40,054 bases of DNA from Thermohalobaculum sp050331335 (GCA_050331335.1 JBHJGY010000064.1:1-40054), one strand, 5' to 3'; positions 7,641 to 16,259 are shown, counted from the first letter of the stretch. The notes: generated by a model from the sequence alone, not told the origin. Numbers and translations are program-made.

Positions 7641-8933
7641 TCAGTCGCGATAGGGGTCGGTGACCAGGATCGTGTCATCGCGCTCGGGCGAGGTGGAGAG
7701 CAGCGCAACAGGGGTCTCGATCAGCTCTTCGACGCGTTTGACGTATTTGATCGCCTCGGCGGGCAGGTCGAGCCAGCGGCGTGCGCCATAGGTGCTCTCC
7801 GACCAGCCCGGCAGGGTCTCGTAGATCGGCTCGACCTGCGCCTGCAGCGCCGCCGCCGTCGGCAGATGATCGATTTCCGCGCCATCGAGGCGGTAGCCGG
7901 TGCAAAGCTTCAGCTCTGCCATCCCGTCGAGCACATCGAGCTTTGTCAGCGCGATGCCGTTGACCCCGCCCACCCGACAAGTTTGGCGCACCAACGCTGC
8001 ATCGAACCAACCGCAGCGCCGCTGCCGTCCGGTGACGGTGCCGAACTCCCGCCCCCGCTCGCCCAGGCGCTGCCCCGCCTCATCGGTCAACTCCGTGGGG
8101 AAGGGACCTGAGCCGACCCGCGTGGTGTAGGCTTTGACGATGCCGAGGGTGAAGTCGATGGCATCCACCCCCATGCCCGTGCCGGTCGCGGCCATCCCCG
8201 CCATGGTGTTGGAGGAGGTGACATAGGGGTAGGTGCCGAAATCGACGTCGAGCAATGCCCCTTGTGCGCCTTCGAACAGGATCCCCCGCCCGGCCGCCCG
8301 CGCCTCGGCCAAGTCGCGCCACACGGGTCTGGCGAAGGCGAGGATCTGCGGCGCAACGGAGACGAGGCGGTCCGTGAGCTCGGCGCGGTCGATCGGCGCT
8401 GCGCCCAAACCACGGCGCAGCGCATCGTGATGTGCAAGGAGGCGGTCGAGGCGGCCTTCGAGCGTCGCGCGGTCCGCGAGATCCGCCACCCGCACCGCCC
8501 GGCGCCCCACCTTGTCCTCATAAGCCGGGCCGATCCCTCGGCCGGTGGTCCCGATCTTCGAGGCGCCCGCCGCCTCCTCGCGGATCCGATCCAAATCTTG
8601 GTGCGGGGGCAGGATCAGGGGCGCGTTTTCTGCGATACGGAGCCGCTCGGGCGTGACCTGAAGGCCCTGTTCCGCGAGCCGGGCAATCTCGTCGATCAGC
8701 GCCCAAGGGTCGAGCACCACCCCATTGCCGATCACCGAGAGCTTGCCGGCGCGCACGATCCCCGAGGGCAGAAGCGAGAGCTTGTAGGTCGTCTCGCCGA
8801 TGACGAGGGTATGGCCCGCGTTGTGCCCGCCCTGAAAGCGCACGATGACATCGGCCCGCTCGGACAGCCAGTCGACGATCTTACCCTTGCCCTCGTCGCC
8901 CCACTGGGCGCCCACCACCACGACGTTAGCCAT
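7641..8933 (-). CDS. purA: Adenylosuccinate synthetase
   Basis: Catalyses the GTP-dependent condensation of IMP and aspartate to adenylosuccinate, the first committed step to AMP. The 430-residue product is full length for the family. It carries the N-terminal GTP/IMP loop GAQWGDEGKGK with the catalytic Asp, the GGHNAGHT motif with the catalytic His, TTGRGIGPAYEDK, EGAQGALLDVDFGTYPYVTSS, and the aspartate-binding region with TGRQRRCGWFD. The ATG at 8933 has GGGGAGG 6 nt upstream. Nothing lies close on the same strand, so it is probably transcribed alone. Confidence 0.97.
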   Translation of the reverse strand: MANVVVVGAQWGDEGKGKIVDWLSERADVIVRFQGGHNAGHTLVIGETTYKLSLLPSGIVRAGKLSVIGNGVVLDPWALIDEIARLAEQGLQVTPERLRIAENAPLILPPHQDLDRIREEAAGASKIGTTGRGIGPAYEDKVGRRAVRVADLADRATLEGRLDRLLAHHDALRRGLGAAPIDRAELTDRLVSVAPQILAFARPVWRDLAEARAAGRGILFEGAQGALLDVDFGTYPYVTSSNTMAGMAATGTGMGVDAIDFTLGIVKAYTTRVGSGPFPTELTDEAGQRLGERGREFGTVTGRQRRCGWFDAALVRQTCRVGGVNGIALTKLDVLDGMAELKLCTGYRLDGAEIDHLPTAAALQAQVEPIYETLPGWSESTYGARRWLDLPAEAIKYVKRVEELIETPVALLSTSPERDDTILVTDPYRD

Positions 8934-10020
8934 TCCGCGCCTCCCCTTGCGTCCGAGCCGCGGGAAGGTATCCCTTCAGGCCCGGCTTGGCTATGGCAGG
9001 CGTCGCCGATGGCGAACCTCAACAGGCTGTCCCGCGATCCGGACCCGCGCAGTTGTGTCGAGCTGATCGTAAAGATCAAAGCGCAGGTCGCCATCTTCCT
9101 CTCGGGGGGGCGGAGCTCGCCCGGGTCGAAACCAGGGGCGACCTCGCAGGCGTCTTGGGGGCTGCGCTCGCCAGGGTTCCCCCTGGGGCAGGATCTGACC
9201 CACCCAGATGGCCTTCCACCGGCGCCGCGGCAGGCTCGGCCAGGGCCTCTCACCCGACACCCCGCTCCGGGCGCTGTTGCGAGGGACCCCGCGCGACACC
9301 CTACCCGCCTGGGCAGCGGGCTTCGGCCTTACAAAGCCCAATGCGCGCGGCGGCCCGCTCGCCCGCGTCGCCCTCGCCGCCAGCCTGTCGCTGGGCGCCG
9401 CGACGCTCTTGGCAACGGCGATCCTCGATCTCTCGGTCTCAACAAGCCTTGCCGGCATCCTGGGCGCCGGGGCCTTCGGCCTCGCAACCGAGCGCCTCGA
9501 CCACCGCCGCTGACCGCAAGACTGCGCCACCCTCTGCGACGGCGCCGGCTGGGCCGCCGGCCTCAACACCCGCACGCCCGCTGAAGACGGCGCCCGCCTC
9601 GGCCTATCCGGCTGTCTGAAGAGCCTCGCAGCCATTACGGCAAATCACACCGGCGACGCCCCTCCCGCATCGGCGCGGCCACCCGCACCTCCCCGGTCGA
9701 GGGCTGACCCCGCGCCTCCGGCGGCCGATGGGGGGCGTGACCTCCAAGCCGGCACAGCGCCAGCCCGGGTGGGCGGGGCCGCCGGAGGCGCGGCGGTGCC
9801 GACGCCTGCAGCCCCGCCGCTTTTTGGGGCGCCCGATCTCTTGTCACGCCGGGCGGGTCAGGCCGTCTGGCTCGCCCGAAGCTCTCCCGCGCGGACCGGT
9901 TTTCTGCAGACACGCGCCGTTCGTTCATGTACCATTCGCCGAGCTGTCCGTGTTCCCGAGACTTGCACTGTGCCCGCGACCGGCACCGTGACCGAGACGC
10001 CTCAAATCCGGAGCCTCATC
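8934..10020. other. Gene-poor stretch between purA and the SH3 protein
   Basis: About 1.1 kb without a gene I can name. The only segment with convincing codon bias is the small frame at 9208-9513. Coding-like bias continues in the same frame past its TGA stop to roughly 9640. The rest is GC-rich with no repeat, RNA gene or operator that I recognise. A 7-base G run lies near 9103-9109. The promoter of the SH3 gene should lie in the last ~150 bp. Confidence 0.5.
9208..9513 (+). CDS. Possible small membrane protein or gene remnant
   Basis: A 101-residue frame of uncertain status. Nearly all codons end in G or C, as in real genes here. The C-terminal half is hydrophobic (about residues 53-95, enough for two short transmembrane helices), after a basic, arginine-rich start. 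Against it, no ribosome site lies near the ATG, and after the TGA at 9511-9513 the same frame continues with coding-like bias and a cysteine-containing segment (DCATLCDGAGWAAG). It could be a small real gene, a remnant of a longer gene cut by a nonsense change, or chance. No family is recognised. Confidence 0.3.
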   Translation: MAFHRRRGRLGQGLSPDTPLRALLRGTPRDTLPAWAAGFGLTKPNARGGPLARVALAASLSLGAATLLATAILDLSVSTSLAGILGAGAFGLATERLDHRR

Positions 10021-10725
10021 ATGCGTCCCCTGATCCTTCTCGCCGCCGGCGCCTTGCTGAGCCTCGGGCTCGCAGCCCTGTCGGGCACCGCCGCCCAGGC
10101 GTCGCCGGCCTCCGTCACGACCGCCAATGTGAACATGCGCGCCGGCCCGTCCACCGCCTATCCGGTGGTGATTGTCGTCCCTGCCGGGGCGACCGTGGCG
10201 ACCCATGGCTGCGTCGCCGACTACACCTGGTGCGACGTCGCCTTCGGCTCTCATCGCGGCTGGGTCTCCGCGGCCTTTCTGAAGACGACGTATAATGGCG
10301 CGACTGTCGTGATCACGCCGGCTGTGGCGACCGCGGTCGGTGTCGGCGTCGTCACCTACAGCCGCGCCTACTGGGACAGGTACTACGTCGCCTATCCCTG
10401 GTACGGGACATGGACGAGTTACCCAGCGTATCGCGCGCCCGTCGCCCGCACCACAACGGCCGTCGGCTCGGCGGGCGGCACCGCGACCAGGACCCGCGGT
10501 TGCGTCGGGCTGCGCTGCGGCGCCACGGGGACGGCCACGGGGCCCTATGGCGGGACGGCTACGGGGGCGCGCGGCTGCGGACCCCGCGGATGCGGCGCGG
10601 CGGGCACAGTAACCGGCCCGGGCGGGAACACGGTCTCGGGCGCGCGCGGCTGCGGACCTCGCGGATGCGGCGCAGCCGTCCAGGGACCCCAGGGCAACAC
10701 CGCCGTCCGCCGCTTTCCTCGCTGA
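10021..10725 (+). CDS. Secreted SH3-domain protein with Cys/Gly-rich tail
   Basis: A 234-residue exported protein. Residues 1-27 form a signal peptide (cleavage near AQAS). Residues ~33-90 are a bacterial SH3 domain, with VTTANVNMRAGPSTAYPVV and a GWVSAAFL end, the usual signature of SH3b modules that act at the cell wall. Then comes a Tyr-rich segment (YWDRYYVAYPWYG), and the last ~80 residues are Gly/Thr/Arg-rich with two copies of an ARGCGPRGCGAA element. The ATG at 10021 is chosen for GGAG 7 nt upstream and for the signal peptide; the frame is open far upstream. It is convergent with serA, with 49 bp between the stops. The role is unknown; the paired cysteines suggest disulfides or metal binding. 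Confidence 0.85.
   Translation: MRPLILLAAGALLSLGLAALSGTAAQASPASVTTANVNMRAGPSTAYPVVIVVPAGATVATHGCVADYTWCDVAFGSHRGWVSAAFLKTTYNGATVVITPAVATAVGVGVVTYSRAYWDRYYVAYPWYGTWTSYPAYRAPVARTTTAVGSAGGTATRTRGCVGLRCGATGTATGPYGGTATGARGCGPRGCGAAGTVTGPGGNTVSGARGCGPRGCGAAVQGPQGNTAVRRFPR
10566..10677 (+). repeat. Two near-identical ~37-bp copies, 75 bp apart, in the SH3 protein gene
   Basis: Copies at about 10566-10602 and 10641-10677 both encode ARGCGPRGCGAA and differ at a few bases. A weaker third relative (TRGCVGLRCGATG) lies about 75 bp before the first, so the tail seems to have grown by duplication of a ~25-residue unit. Confidence 0.75.
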
Positions 10726-10774
10726 CCCCAGGCGGCGCCCGTCAGAGCTTGGCCACCGCCCGGCGCCCGCGGTG

Positions 10775-12364
10775 TCAGAATGCCAGCGCCTTGGCCTCCC
10801 GCACCTGCGGCAGGGCGCTGATCTCAGTTAAAACCGTCGGCGAGAGCGGGTCGTCGACGCCAAGCAGGGTGATCGCCTCGCCTCCCTTCTCCGCCCGGCC
10901 GAGGTGGAAGGTCGCGATATTGACCCCCTGCTCCGCGGTCTTGGTGCCGAGCGCGCCGATGAAGCCGGGCTCATCCGTGTTGACCACATAGAGCATATTG
11001 GGTTGGGGTTCGGCCTCCATCCCGATGCCCTTGATCTGGATGATCCGCGGCCGCCCATCGGAGAAAAGGGTCGCCGCCACCGTCCGGGTCTTGGCCTCGG
11101 TGGTCACCAGGAGGCGGACATAGGTCCCATACGCGCCTTGGGTGTCTTTTCGGGTCTCGGCGATCTGGATGCCCCGCTCGCGCGCCACGACCGGGGCGGA
11201 AACCATGTTGACCGCCCCATCCCCCATCTGAGGCGTCAACAATGCGGCCGCGAGCGCTGCCGTCAGCGGCTTGAGATTGAGCTCCGCCACCGTGCCGACA
11301 TACTCGATCTCGAGCGCTTTGATCGGCTCTTCGGTCAGCTGACCGGCAAATCCGCCGAGCACCTCGGCGACCCGCACCCAAGGGCGGAGCAGCGGTGCTT
11401 CTTCGGCGGTGATCGAAGGGGCATTCACCGCATTCTGGATGGCGCCCTGCAACAGATAGTCCGACATCTGTTCGGCGACCTGAAGCGCCACATTCTCCTG
11501 GGCTTCGGTCGTGGCCGCACCGAGATGCGGCGTCACGACCACGTTCTCCAGCCCGAAGAGCGGGTTCTGCCGAGCGGGCTCCTCGGCGAAGACGTCGAAG
11601 GCAGCCCCTGCGAGCCGCCCCTCGGTCAGCGCAGCCGCGAGCGCCGTCTCATCGACGAGCCCGCCGCGGGCACAGTTGACAAGGCGCGCACCCGGCTTCA
11701 TCGCGGCGATGCGCTCGGCTGAGAGCAGATTGGCCGTCTTCTCCGTCTTCGGAAGATGGAGCGTCACGATATCCGCGCGGGCGAGCAGCGCGTCGAGGTC
11801 CAGCTTCTCCACGCCGATGGCCCTGGCCCGCTCCTCGGACAAGAAAGGGTCGTAAGCAACGACCTTCATCTTCAGGCCTTGCGCGCGGGCGGCCACCACC
11901 GAGCCGATATTGCCGCAGCCGATGATGCCGAGCGTCTTGCCGGTGATCTCCACCCCCATAAAGCGGGATTTCTCCCATTTGCCGGCTCGGGTCGAGGCGT
12001 CGGCCGCGGGGATTTGACGGCAGAGCGCCATCATCATGGCGATCGCGTGTTCAGCCGTGGTGATTGAATTGCCAAAGGGCGTGTTCATCACGACGACACC
12101 CTGGCCGGACGCGGCAGGCAGATCGATATTGTCGACACCGATACCGGCGCGGCCGATCACCCGAAGCTTCTCGGCACGGGCGAGGATCTCGGGCGTCACC
12201 TTGGTGGCGGACCGCACGGCGAGGCCGTCATAGGCGGCGATGCGCTCGGCAAGGGCGGCGGGGTCTTTGCCGAGATCTGGCTCGAAATCGGTCTCGATGC
12301 CGCGGGCGCGGAAGATCTCGACGGCAGCGGGGGAGAGTTTGTCGGAGATGAGGACTTTCGTCAT
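10775..12364 (-). CDS. serA: D-3-phosphoglycerate dehydrogenase
   Basis: First enzyme of the phosphorylated serine pathway; oxidises 3-phosphoglycerate with NAD. The 529-residue product is the long form: substrate and NAD domains (GIIGCGNIGSVVAARAQGL as the dinucleotide fold, with the catalytic Arg/Glu/His region ending in PHLGAATTEAQENVA), an intervening domain, and a C-terminal ACT domain (from about residue 455, NTDEPGFIGALGTKTAEQGVNIATF) that in other SerA enzymes senses serine. It lies downstream of serC on the same strand, 190 bp away. No good Shine-Dalgarno is visible. The transcript would carry a run of 33 G residues some 32-64 nt before the ATG, so translation could be affected if that tract is real. 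Confidence 0.96.
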   Translation of the reverse strand: MTKVLISDKLSPAAVEIFRARGIETDFEPDLGKDPAALAERIAAYDGLAVRSATKVTPEILARAEKLRVIGRAGIGVDNIDLPAASGQGVVVMNTPFGNSITTAEHAIAMMMALCRQIPAADASTRAGKWEKSRFMGVEITGKTLGIIGCGNIGSVVAARAQGLKMKVVAYDPFLSEERARAIGVEKLDLDALLARADIVTLHLPKTEKTANLLSAERIAAMKPGARLVNCARGGLVDETALAAALTEGRLAGAAFDVFAEEPARQNPLFGLENVVVTPHLGAATTEAQENVALQVAEQMSDYLLQGAIQNAVNAPSITAEEAPLLRPWVRVAEVLGGFAGQLTEEPIKALEIEYVGTVAELNLKPLTAALAAALLTPQMGDGAVNMVSAPVVARERGIQIAETRKDTQGAYGTYVRLLVTTEAKTRTVAATLFSDGRPRIIQIKGIGMEAEPQPNMLYVVNTDEPGFIGALGTKTAEQGVNIATFHLGRAEKGGEAITLLGVDDPLSPTVLTEISALPQVREAKALAF

Positions 12365-12389
12365 GGCTCTGTGCTCGTGGTTGGGGTCC

Positions 12390-12450
<61 letters not shown>

Positions 12451-12487
12451 AGACGGGTCTGGCCGGCGAAACTCGTTGAAGGGTAAG

Positions 12488-12541
12488 CCCGCCCCGCCAG
12501 CTCCCGTTGGGTGGGTGGGTGGAGGGAGGTGGCGGGGCGGG
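12488..12541 (-). other. 12-bp perfect inverted repeat in the serC-serA spacer
   Basis: CCCGCCCCGCCA (12488-12499) pairs perfectly with TGGCGGGGCGGG (12530-12541), leaving a 30-nt loop. It starts 13 nt after the serC stop. No U tract follows, so it is not a classical terminator; it could slow polymerase, protect the serC message end, or help set the serC:serA ratio. Confidence 0.6.
12509..12526 (+). other. G-quadruplex motif inside the spacer hairpin
   Basis: GGGTGGGTGGGTGGAGGG has four G3 runs with loops of 1, 1 and 4 bases, the strongest class of quadruplex motif. It lies on the strand that is template for serA, inside the loop of the 12-bp inverted repeat. Confidence 0.65.
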
Positions 12542-12554
12542 GCTCGCGTCGAGA

Positions 12555-13730
12555 TCAGGCGGCGATCATTCGGGCGCGGACGCCGTCAAACGCCCAGTCC
12601 AGCCATGGTCCCAGCCGTGCAACATCCGCCGCATCGACCGTCGCCCCACACCAGATCCGAAGGCCCGGCGGCGCGTCGCGGTAGCCGTTGACGTCATAAG
12701 CCACGCCTTCGGCCTCGAGCGCCGCCGTGATCCGCTTTGCCACGTCGCGTTGGCCCGCCGCGTCGAGGGCAACCACGTCAGGATCGACGATCCTGAGGCA
12801 GACTGACGTGTTTGACCGGTAAGCGGGCTCGGCGCAGAGGTTCTCCACCCAGGGCGTCGCATCGACCCAGGCTTGCAGCGCCGCCGCATTCGCGTCCGCC
12901 CGCGCGCGCAAGGCCGGCATCCCGCCGATCTCTTCGGCCCAGTCCAGCGCGTCGATGAGGTCCGCGACGGCCAGCATCGACGGCGTGTTGAGCGTCTCGC
13001 CCTTGAACAGCCCTTCGATCAGCTTGCCGCCCTTGGTAAGCCGAAAGACCTTGGGCAGCGGGCGCTCCGGCGCGTAGCTTTCCAGCCGCGCCACGGCCCT
13101 CGGCGAGAGGATCAGCACCCCATGTGCCGCCTCGCCGCCCAGCACCTTTTGCCAGGAGAAGGTGGTGACATCGAGCTTCGGCCAATCGAGGTCTTGCGCG
13201 AAGGCGGCCGAGGTTGCGTCGCAGAAAGTGAGCCCCGCGCGATCAACCGGGATCCAGTCGGCGTCGGGCACCCTCACGCCGGAGGTCGTCCCGTTCCAGG
13301 TGAACCCGATATCGGCGTCGGCACGGATGCGCGCCAGGTCGGGCAGCTGGCCGTAATCGGCCTCGATCACCCGGCAATCGGCGAGCTTGAGCTGCTTGAC
13401 CGCATCTGTCACCCAACCCTTGCCGAAGCTCTCCCAGGCAAGCATGTCCACGGGGCGTGCGCCCATCATGGTCCACATCGCCATCTCGTAGGCCCCGGTG
13501 TCGGAGCCAGGGACGATCGCTAGTCGGTATTCCGCCGGCAAGCCGAGCACTGCGGCCATGCGCTCGATCGCCTCAGCGAGTTGGGCCTTCGGCTGCTTCG
13601 CACGGTGCGAGCGCCCCAGATGGGCCTTCGCCGCGACCGCCTCGGCAGACCAGCCGGGGCGTTTGGCACAGGGACCGGAAGAGAATTGAGGGCGCACAGG
13701 GCGGGCCTGCGGCATGGCTGGGAACGTCAT
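12555..13730 (-). CDS. serC: Phosphoserine aminotransferase, Methanosarcina-type
   Basis: PLP enzyme that converts 3-phosphohydroxypyruvate and glutamate to phosphoserine, the second step of serine synthesis. The 391-residue product matches the alphaproteobacterial form (SerC_2), not the E. coli form. Motifs are the FSSGPCAKRPGWS start, IVPGSDTGAYEMAMW, WNGTTSGVRVPD, and TFSWQKVLGGEAAHG with the PLP-binding lysine. The ATG at 13730 has GGAG 8 nt upstream; the frame is open beyond it but a family-like start lies here. It is upstream of serA on the same strand, and a strong hairpin precedes its ribosome site. Confidence 0.95.
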   Translation of the reverse strand: MTFPAMPQARPVRPQFSSGPCAKRPGWSAEAVAAKAHLGRSHRAKQPKAQLAEAIERMAAVLGLPAEYRLAIVPGSDTGAYEMAMWTMMGARPVDMLAWESFGKGWVTDAVKQLKLADCRVIEADYGQLPDLARIRADADIGFTWNGTTSGVRVPDADWIPVDRAGLTFCDATSAAFAQDLDWPKLDVTTFSWQKVLGGEAAHGVLILSPRAVARLESYAPERPLPKVFRLTKGGKLIEGLFKGETLNTPSMLAVADLIDALDWAEEIGGMPALRARADANAAALQAWVDATPWVENLCAEPAYRSNTSVCLRIVDPDVVALDAAGQRDVAKRITAALEAEGVAYDVNGYRDAPPGLRIWCGATVDAADVARLGPWLDWAFDGVRARMIAA

Positions 13731-13745
13731 GAGACGCGCTCCATC

Positions 13746-13788
13746 GTCAGGGGCAAGATCGCTGAGCCCGCCGCCGCTTGCCCCTGAC
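13746..13788 (-). promoter_or_regulatory. Leader hairpin immediately upstream of serC
   Basis: In the serC transcript GTCAGGGGCAAG (13788-13777) pairs perfectly, over 12 bp, with CTTGCCCCTGAC (13757-13746) around a 19-nt loop. The stem ends a few nt before the GGAG ribosome site of serC. A conserved RNA called the serC leader has been described upstream of serC in alphaproteobacteria; the position and gene fit, but I have not matched its consensus base by base. Confidence 0.6.
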
Positions 13789-13979
13789 CGGCAGCGCGCC
13801 CACCGGTGGCCTAGTCCGAAACCGCGCCGTTGGTCAAGCGGATGATGTCGCAGCCGGGAAGCGAAGGGTCGCAAGTGGCCGGTGCCCCGCCGCGCCTGAA
13901 GCGCTTTCTCTGGCGGCACGCCGCACCCGCCGGCGCAGGTCGTGCGCCATTTTGGCAGAGCCGCCGGCAGGAGGATCCC

Positions 13980-14915
13980 ATGAGCCCTGGGCCAAAGGAA
14001 TGGGCGTTGCTGACCATGCTCGGCATGATCTGGGGCGCGGCCTTCATGGCGACCGCCGTAGCCACGACGGATTTCGCGCCGTTGTCGCTCGCGGGTTTGC
14101 GGCTCGCGATCGCGGCTGGCGCGTTGTTGATTTATCTGAGGTTGACCGGGGGGCGGCTGCCGGGTTTCTCGGGGCCGCAACAACGGGGCTTTTGGATCGC
14201 TGCCGTCGCCGTGGCGTTCTTGTCGAATGCGATGCCGTTCACAAGCCTCTCCTGGGCTCAGCGACACATCCCCTCGAGCCTGGCGGGGGTTCTGATGGCG
14301 ACCGTGCCGTTCTTCGTCCTACCGCTCGCCCACATCTTCGTGCCCGGAGAGCGGATGACCCTGCGCAAGATCGCAGGGTTCGGCCTGGGTTTTCTTGGCG
14401 TGCTGGTGCTGATCGGACCGGCAGCGTTCGAGACGCCGAAGGACGGTACGGCAGACGCCCCGATTGCCTTGGCGATCGCTGCCTGCCTGCTTACCGCCTG
14501 CGGCTATGCCTCAGGCTCCATTGTGGCCAAGCGCGCGGCGCAACCCGGACTGGTCCCATTCGGTGCGGCGGCGTTGCTGATTGCGGCTGCGATGGTTCTG
14601 CCCCTAGCGCTGCTGCTCGAGCGGCCGTTCGCCCAGGCCCCGTCCAACGCGGGTTTAGCCGCGATCCTCTATCTGGGGCTCGTGCCGACAGCGCTGGCCA
14701 CCGTCATGCTGCTCGCGGTTATCCGGAGCGCCGGGCCCGGGTTTTTGTCGAATGTGAATTATCAGGTGCCGATCTGGGCGGTGCTCTTCGGGGCGGTGGT
14801 GCTGGGCGAGGCGCCGGCGCCGCAGCTGTGGTTGGCGCTCGCGCTCATCCTCTCAGGGCTCGCGCTGGCGCAGAATCTGGTGGGGCTTCGGCGCGGCGCG
14901 GTGCCCCGCGGCTAG
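13980..14915 (+). CDS. EamA/DMT family transporter
   Basis: A 311-residue inner-membrane protein with about ten predicted transmembrane helices in two repeated halves. The first half opens with a motif typical of EamA proteins (LGMIWGAAFMATAVAT followed by a short loop and LRLAIAAGALLIY). Family members export metabolites such as amino acids or take up small solutes; the substrate is not predictable. The ATG has a strong AGGAGG just upstream. It is divergent from serC across 249 bp; an amino acid exporter beside serine genes would be sensible, but that is inference. Confidence 0.88.
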   Translation: MSPGPKEWALLTMLGMIWGAAFMATAVATTDFAPLSLAGLRLAIAAGALLIYLRLTGGRLPGFSGPQQRGFWIAAVAVAFLSNAMPFTSLSWAQRHIPSSLAGVLMATVPFFVLPLAHIFVPGERMTLRKIAGFGLGFLGVLVLIGPAAFETPKDGTADAPIALAIAACLLTACGYASGSIVAKRAAQPGLVPFGAAALLIAAAMVLPLALLLERPFAQAPSNAGLAAILYLGLVPTALATVMLLAVIRSAGPGFLSNVNYQVPIWAVLFGAVVLGEAPAPQLWLALALILSGLALAQNLVGLRRGAVPRG

Positions 14916-14937
14916 GCCACTGGGCAGCTCGGCGGGG

Positions 14938-15504
14938 TCATCTGGGCAAGCTGCGCGGTTCGGTCCCGGGGCGGCGCCAAACGATGTGGACCCCGGGGAC
15001 GCTCGGCACGGCGCGGACAACGGCAGCCGCGTCGAAACCCGGGAGCGCTGTCAGCTGGTCCGGCAGGGCATCGGCGCCGAGCGCACCGGCCGGGATGGTC
15101 AACCGATTGCCCGACCCGTCTCGCAAGACCCAAGCAGTGATCGCCCCGCCGGACCCGGTCTCGACCGCAACCGCGGAAATGGCGTCGAGCCCAGCAAACC
15201 CGCCGGTCTCAGGCCCGTAATACCCGATCCGCCCTTCCTCGATGCGCACCAACCCCGGTCCGCCCCCCGCCGCCTGCATCCCCGCCTTGGCCGCAAGCCG
15301 GGTCCGCCGCCAAGCCGCCAGCGCCCAAGCCCCGAGCAGCCCCCCTCCCACAAGGGCCAGCGCGGCGTCGATCCGCCCGCCCAGCAAGCCTTCGAGCCCG
15401 CTCCAGATCAGCCAGAGCGCCGCCGCCCCGGTCGCGCCCGGCTCGAGATAGGGCAACAGCGGACGCAACTTGGCGAGCGGTCCGTCGGCTCCCCCTTCGC
15501 TCAC
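14938..15504 (-). CDS. Membrane-anchored protein of unknown function, coupled to rsmE
   Basis: A 188-residue protein I cannot assign. The GTG at 15504 overlaps the rsmE stop by 4 bp (GTGA), so the two are translationally coupled. Two predicted transmembrane helices lie close together (about residues 27-42 and 48-65), followed by a basic segment (WRRTRLAAKAG) and a soluble ~110-residue domain with beta character (LVRIEEGRIGYYGPETGGF, WVLRDGSGNRLTIPAGALG). The repeated Gly turns suggest a small PH-like or barrel fold. Its stop is 22 bp from that of the convergent EamA gene. Confidence 0.75.
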   Translation of the reverse strand: MSEGGADGPLAKLRPLLPYLEPGATGAAALWLIWSGLEGLLGGRIDAALALVGGGLLGAWALAAWRRTRLAAKAGMQAAGGGPGLVRIEEGRIGYYGPETGGFAGLDAISAVAVETGSGGAITAWVLRDGSGNRLTIPAGALGADALPDQLTALPGFDAAAVVRAVPSVPGVHIVWRRPGTEPRSLPR

Positions 15505-16250
15505 CGCCAGTCCCCCAGGGTCGCCTGGAAGAGCGCAAGCGCCGCGACCGCGGCGGTGTCGGCCCGCAGCACCCGAGGCCCCAGGGAGGCAGGATGGGCG
15601 AAGGACAGGCCCCGCAGGCGTGCGCCCTCCTCGGGGCTGAAGCCGCCTTCCGGCCCAACGAGCACTGCCCAAGGTCCAGGCCCCGCTGCATGCAGCACCG
15701 AGACTGCCGGGGCGCCGGCCCTGGTCTCGTCGCAGAACAGCAGCTGGCGTCCGTCTGGCCAGCTCGCAAGCGCTGCCTCCAGGCTGACAGGCTCGGCCAC
15801 CTCCGGCACCGAGAGCAAACCGCATTGCTCCGCCGCCTCCACCGCATGGGCCTGAAGCCGTTCGCGGTTCACGCGCTCTGCATTGGTGTACTGCGTGAAA
15901 ACGGGGAGCACCCGCCGGCATCCCATCTCGGCCGCCTTCTCTGCGACGAAATCCGTGCGCGCCTTCTTCAACGGCGCGAAGAGCAGCCACAGGTCTGGCG
16001 GGATCTCCTGGGGCCTCAACCGCGCCTGGCAGACCAGGCGTCCTTCTTTCTTTCCGGCGGCGACGATCTCTGACGTCCATTCGCCATCTGCGCCGTTGAA
16101 GAGCGCAACCGACGCCCCCTCCACCTGGCGCATAACGCCAAAGAGATAATGCGCCTGATCCCGCGTGAGCACGACCTCGAGCCCCTCGCTCAGAGGCGCG
16201 GCGACGTGAAGCCGGATTCGCGGCTGACCTGCACCTGGTGCCTGTGCCAT
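15501..16250 (-). CDS. rsmE: 16S rRNA (uracil1498-N3)-methyltransferase
   Basis: Methylates U1498 of 16S rRNA in assembled 30S subunits using S-adenosylmethionine. The 249-residue product has the family order: an N-terminal PUA-like RNA-binding domain (HYLFGVMRQVEGASVALFNG), a central QYTNAERVN segment, and the SPOUT knot with LVGPEGGFSPEE and SLGPRVLRADTAAVAALAL. The ATG at 16250 follows a run of Gs that can serve as ribosome site. It is divergent from ubiA with only 9 bp between the two ATGs, and overlaps the downstream membrane gene by 4 bp. Confidence 0.94.
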   Translation of the reverse strand: MAQAPGAGQPRIRLHVAAPLSEGLEVVLTRDQAHYLFGVMRQVEGASVALFNGADGEWTSEIVAAGKKEGRLVCQARLRPQEIPPDLWLLFAPLKKARTDFVAEKAAEMGCRRVLPVFTQYTNAERVNRERLQAHAVEAAEQCGLLSVPEVAEPVSLEAALASWPDGRQLLFCDETRAGAPAVSVLHAAGPGPWAVLVGPEGGFSPEEGARLRGLSFAHPASLGPRVLRADTAAVAALALFQATLGDWR

Positions 16251-16259
16251 AACCCCCCC

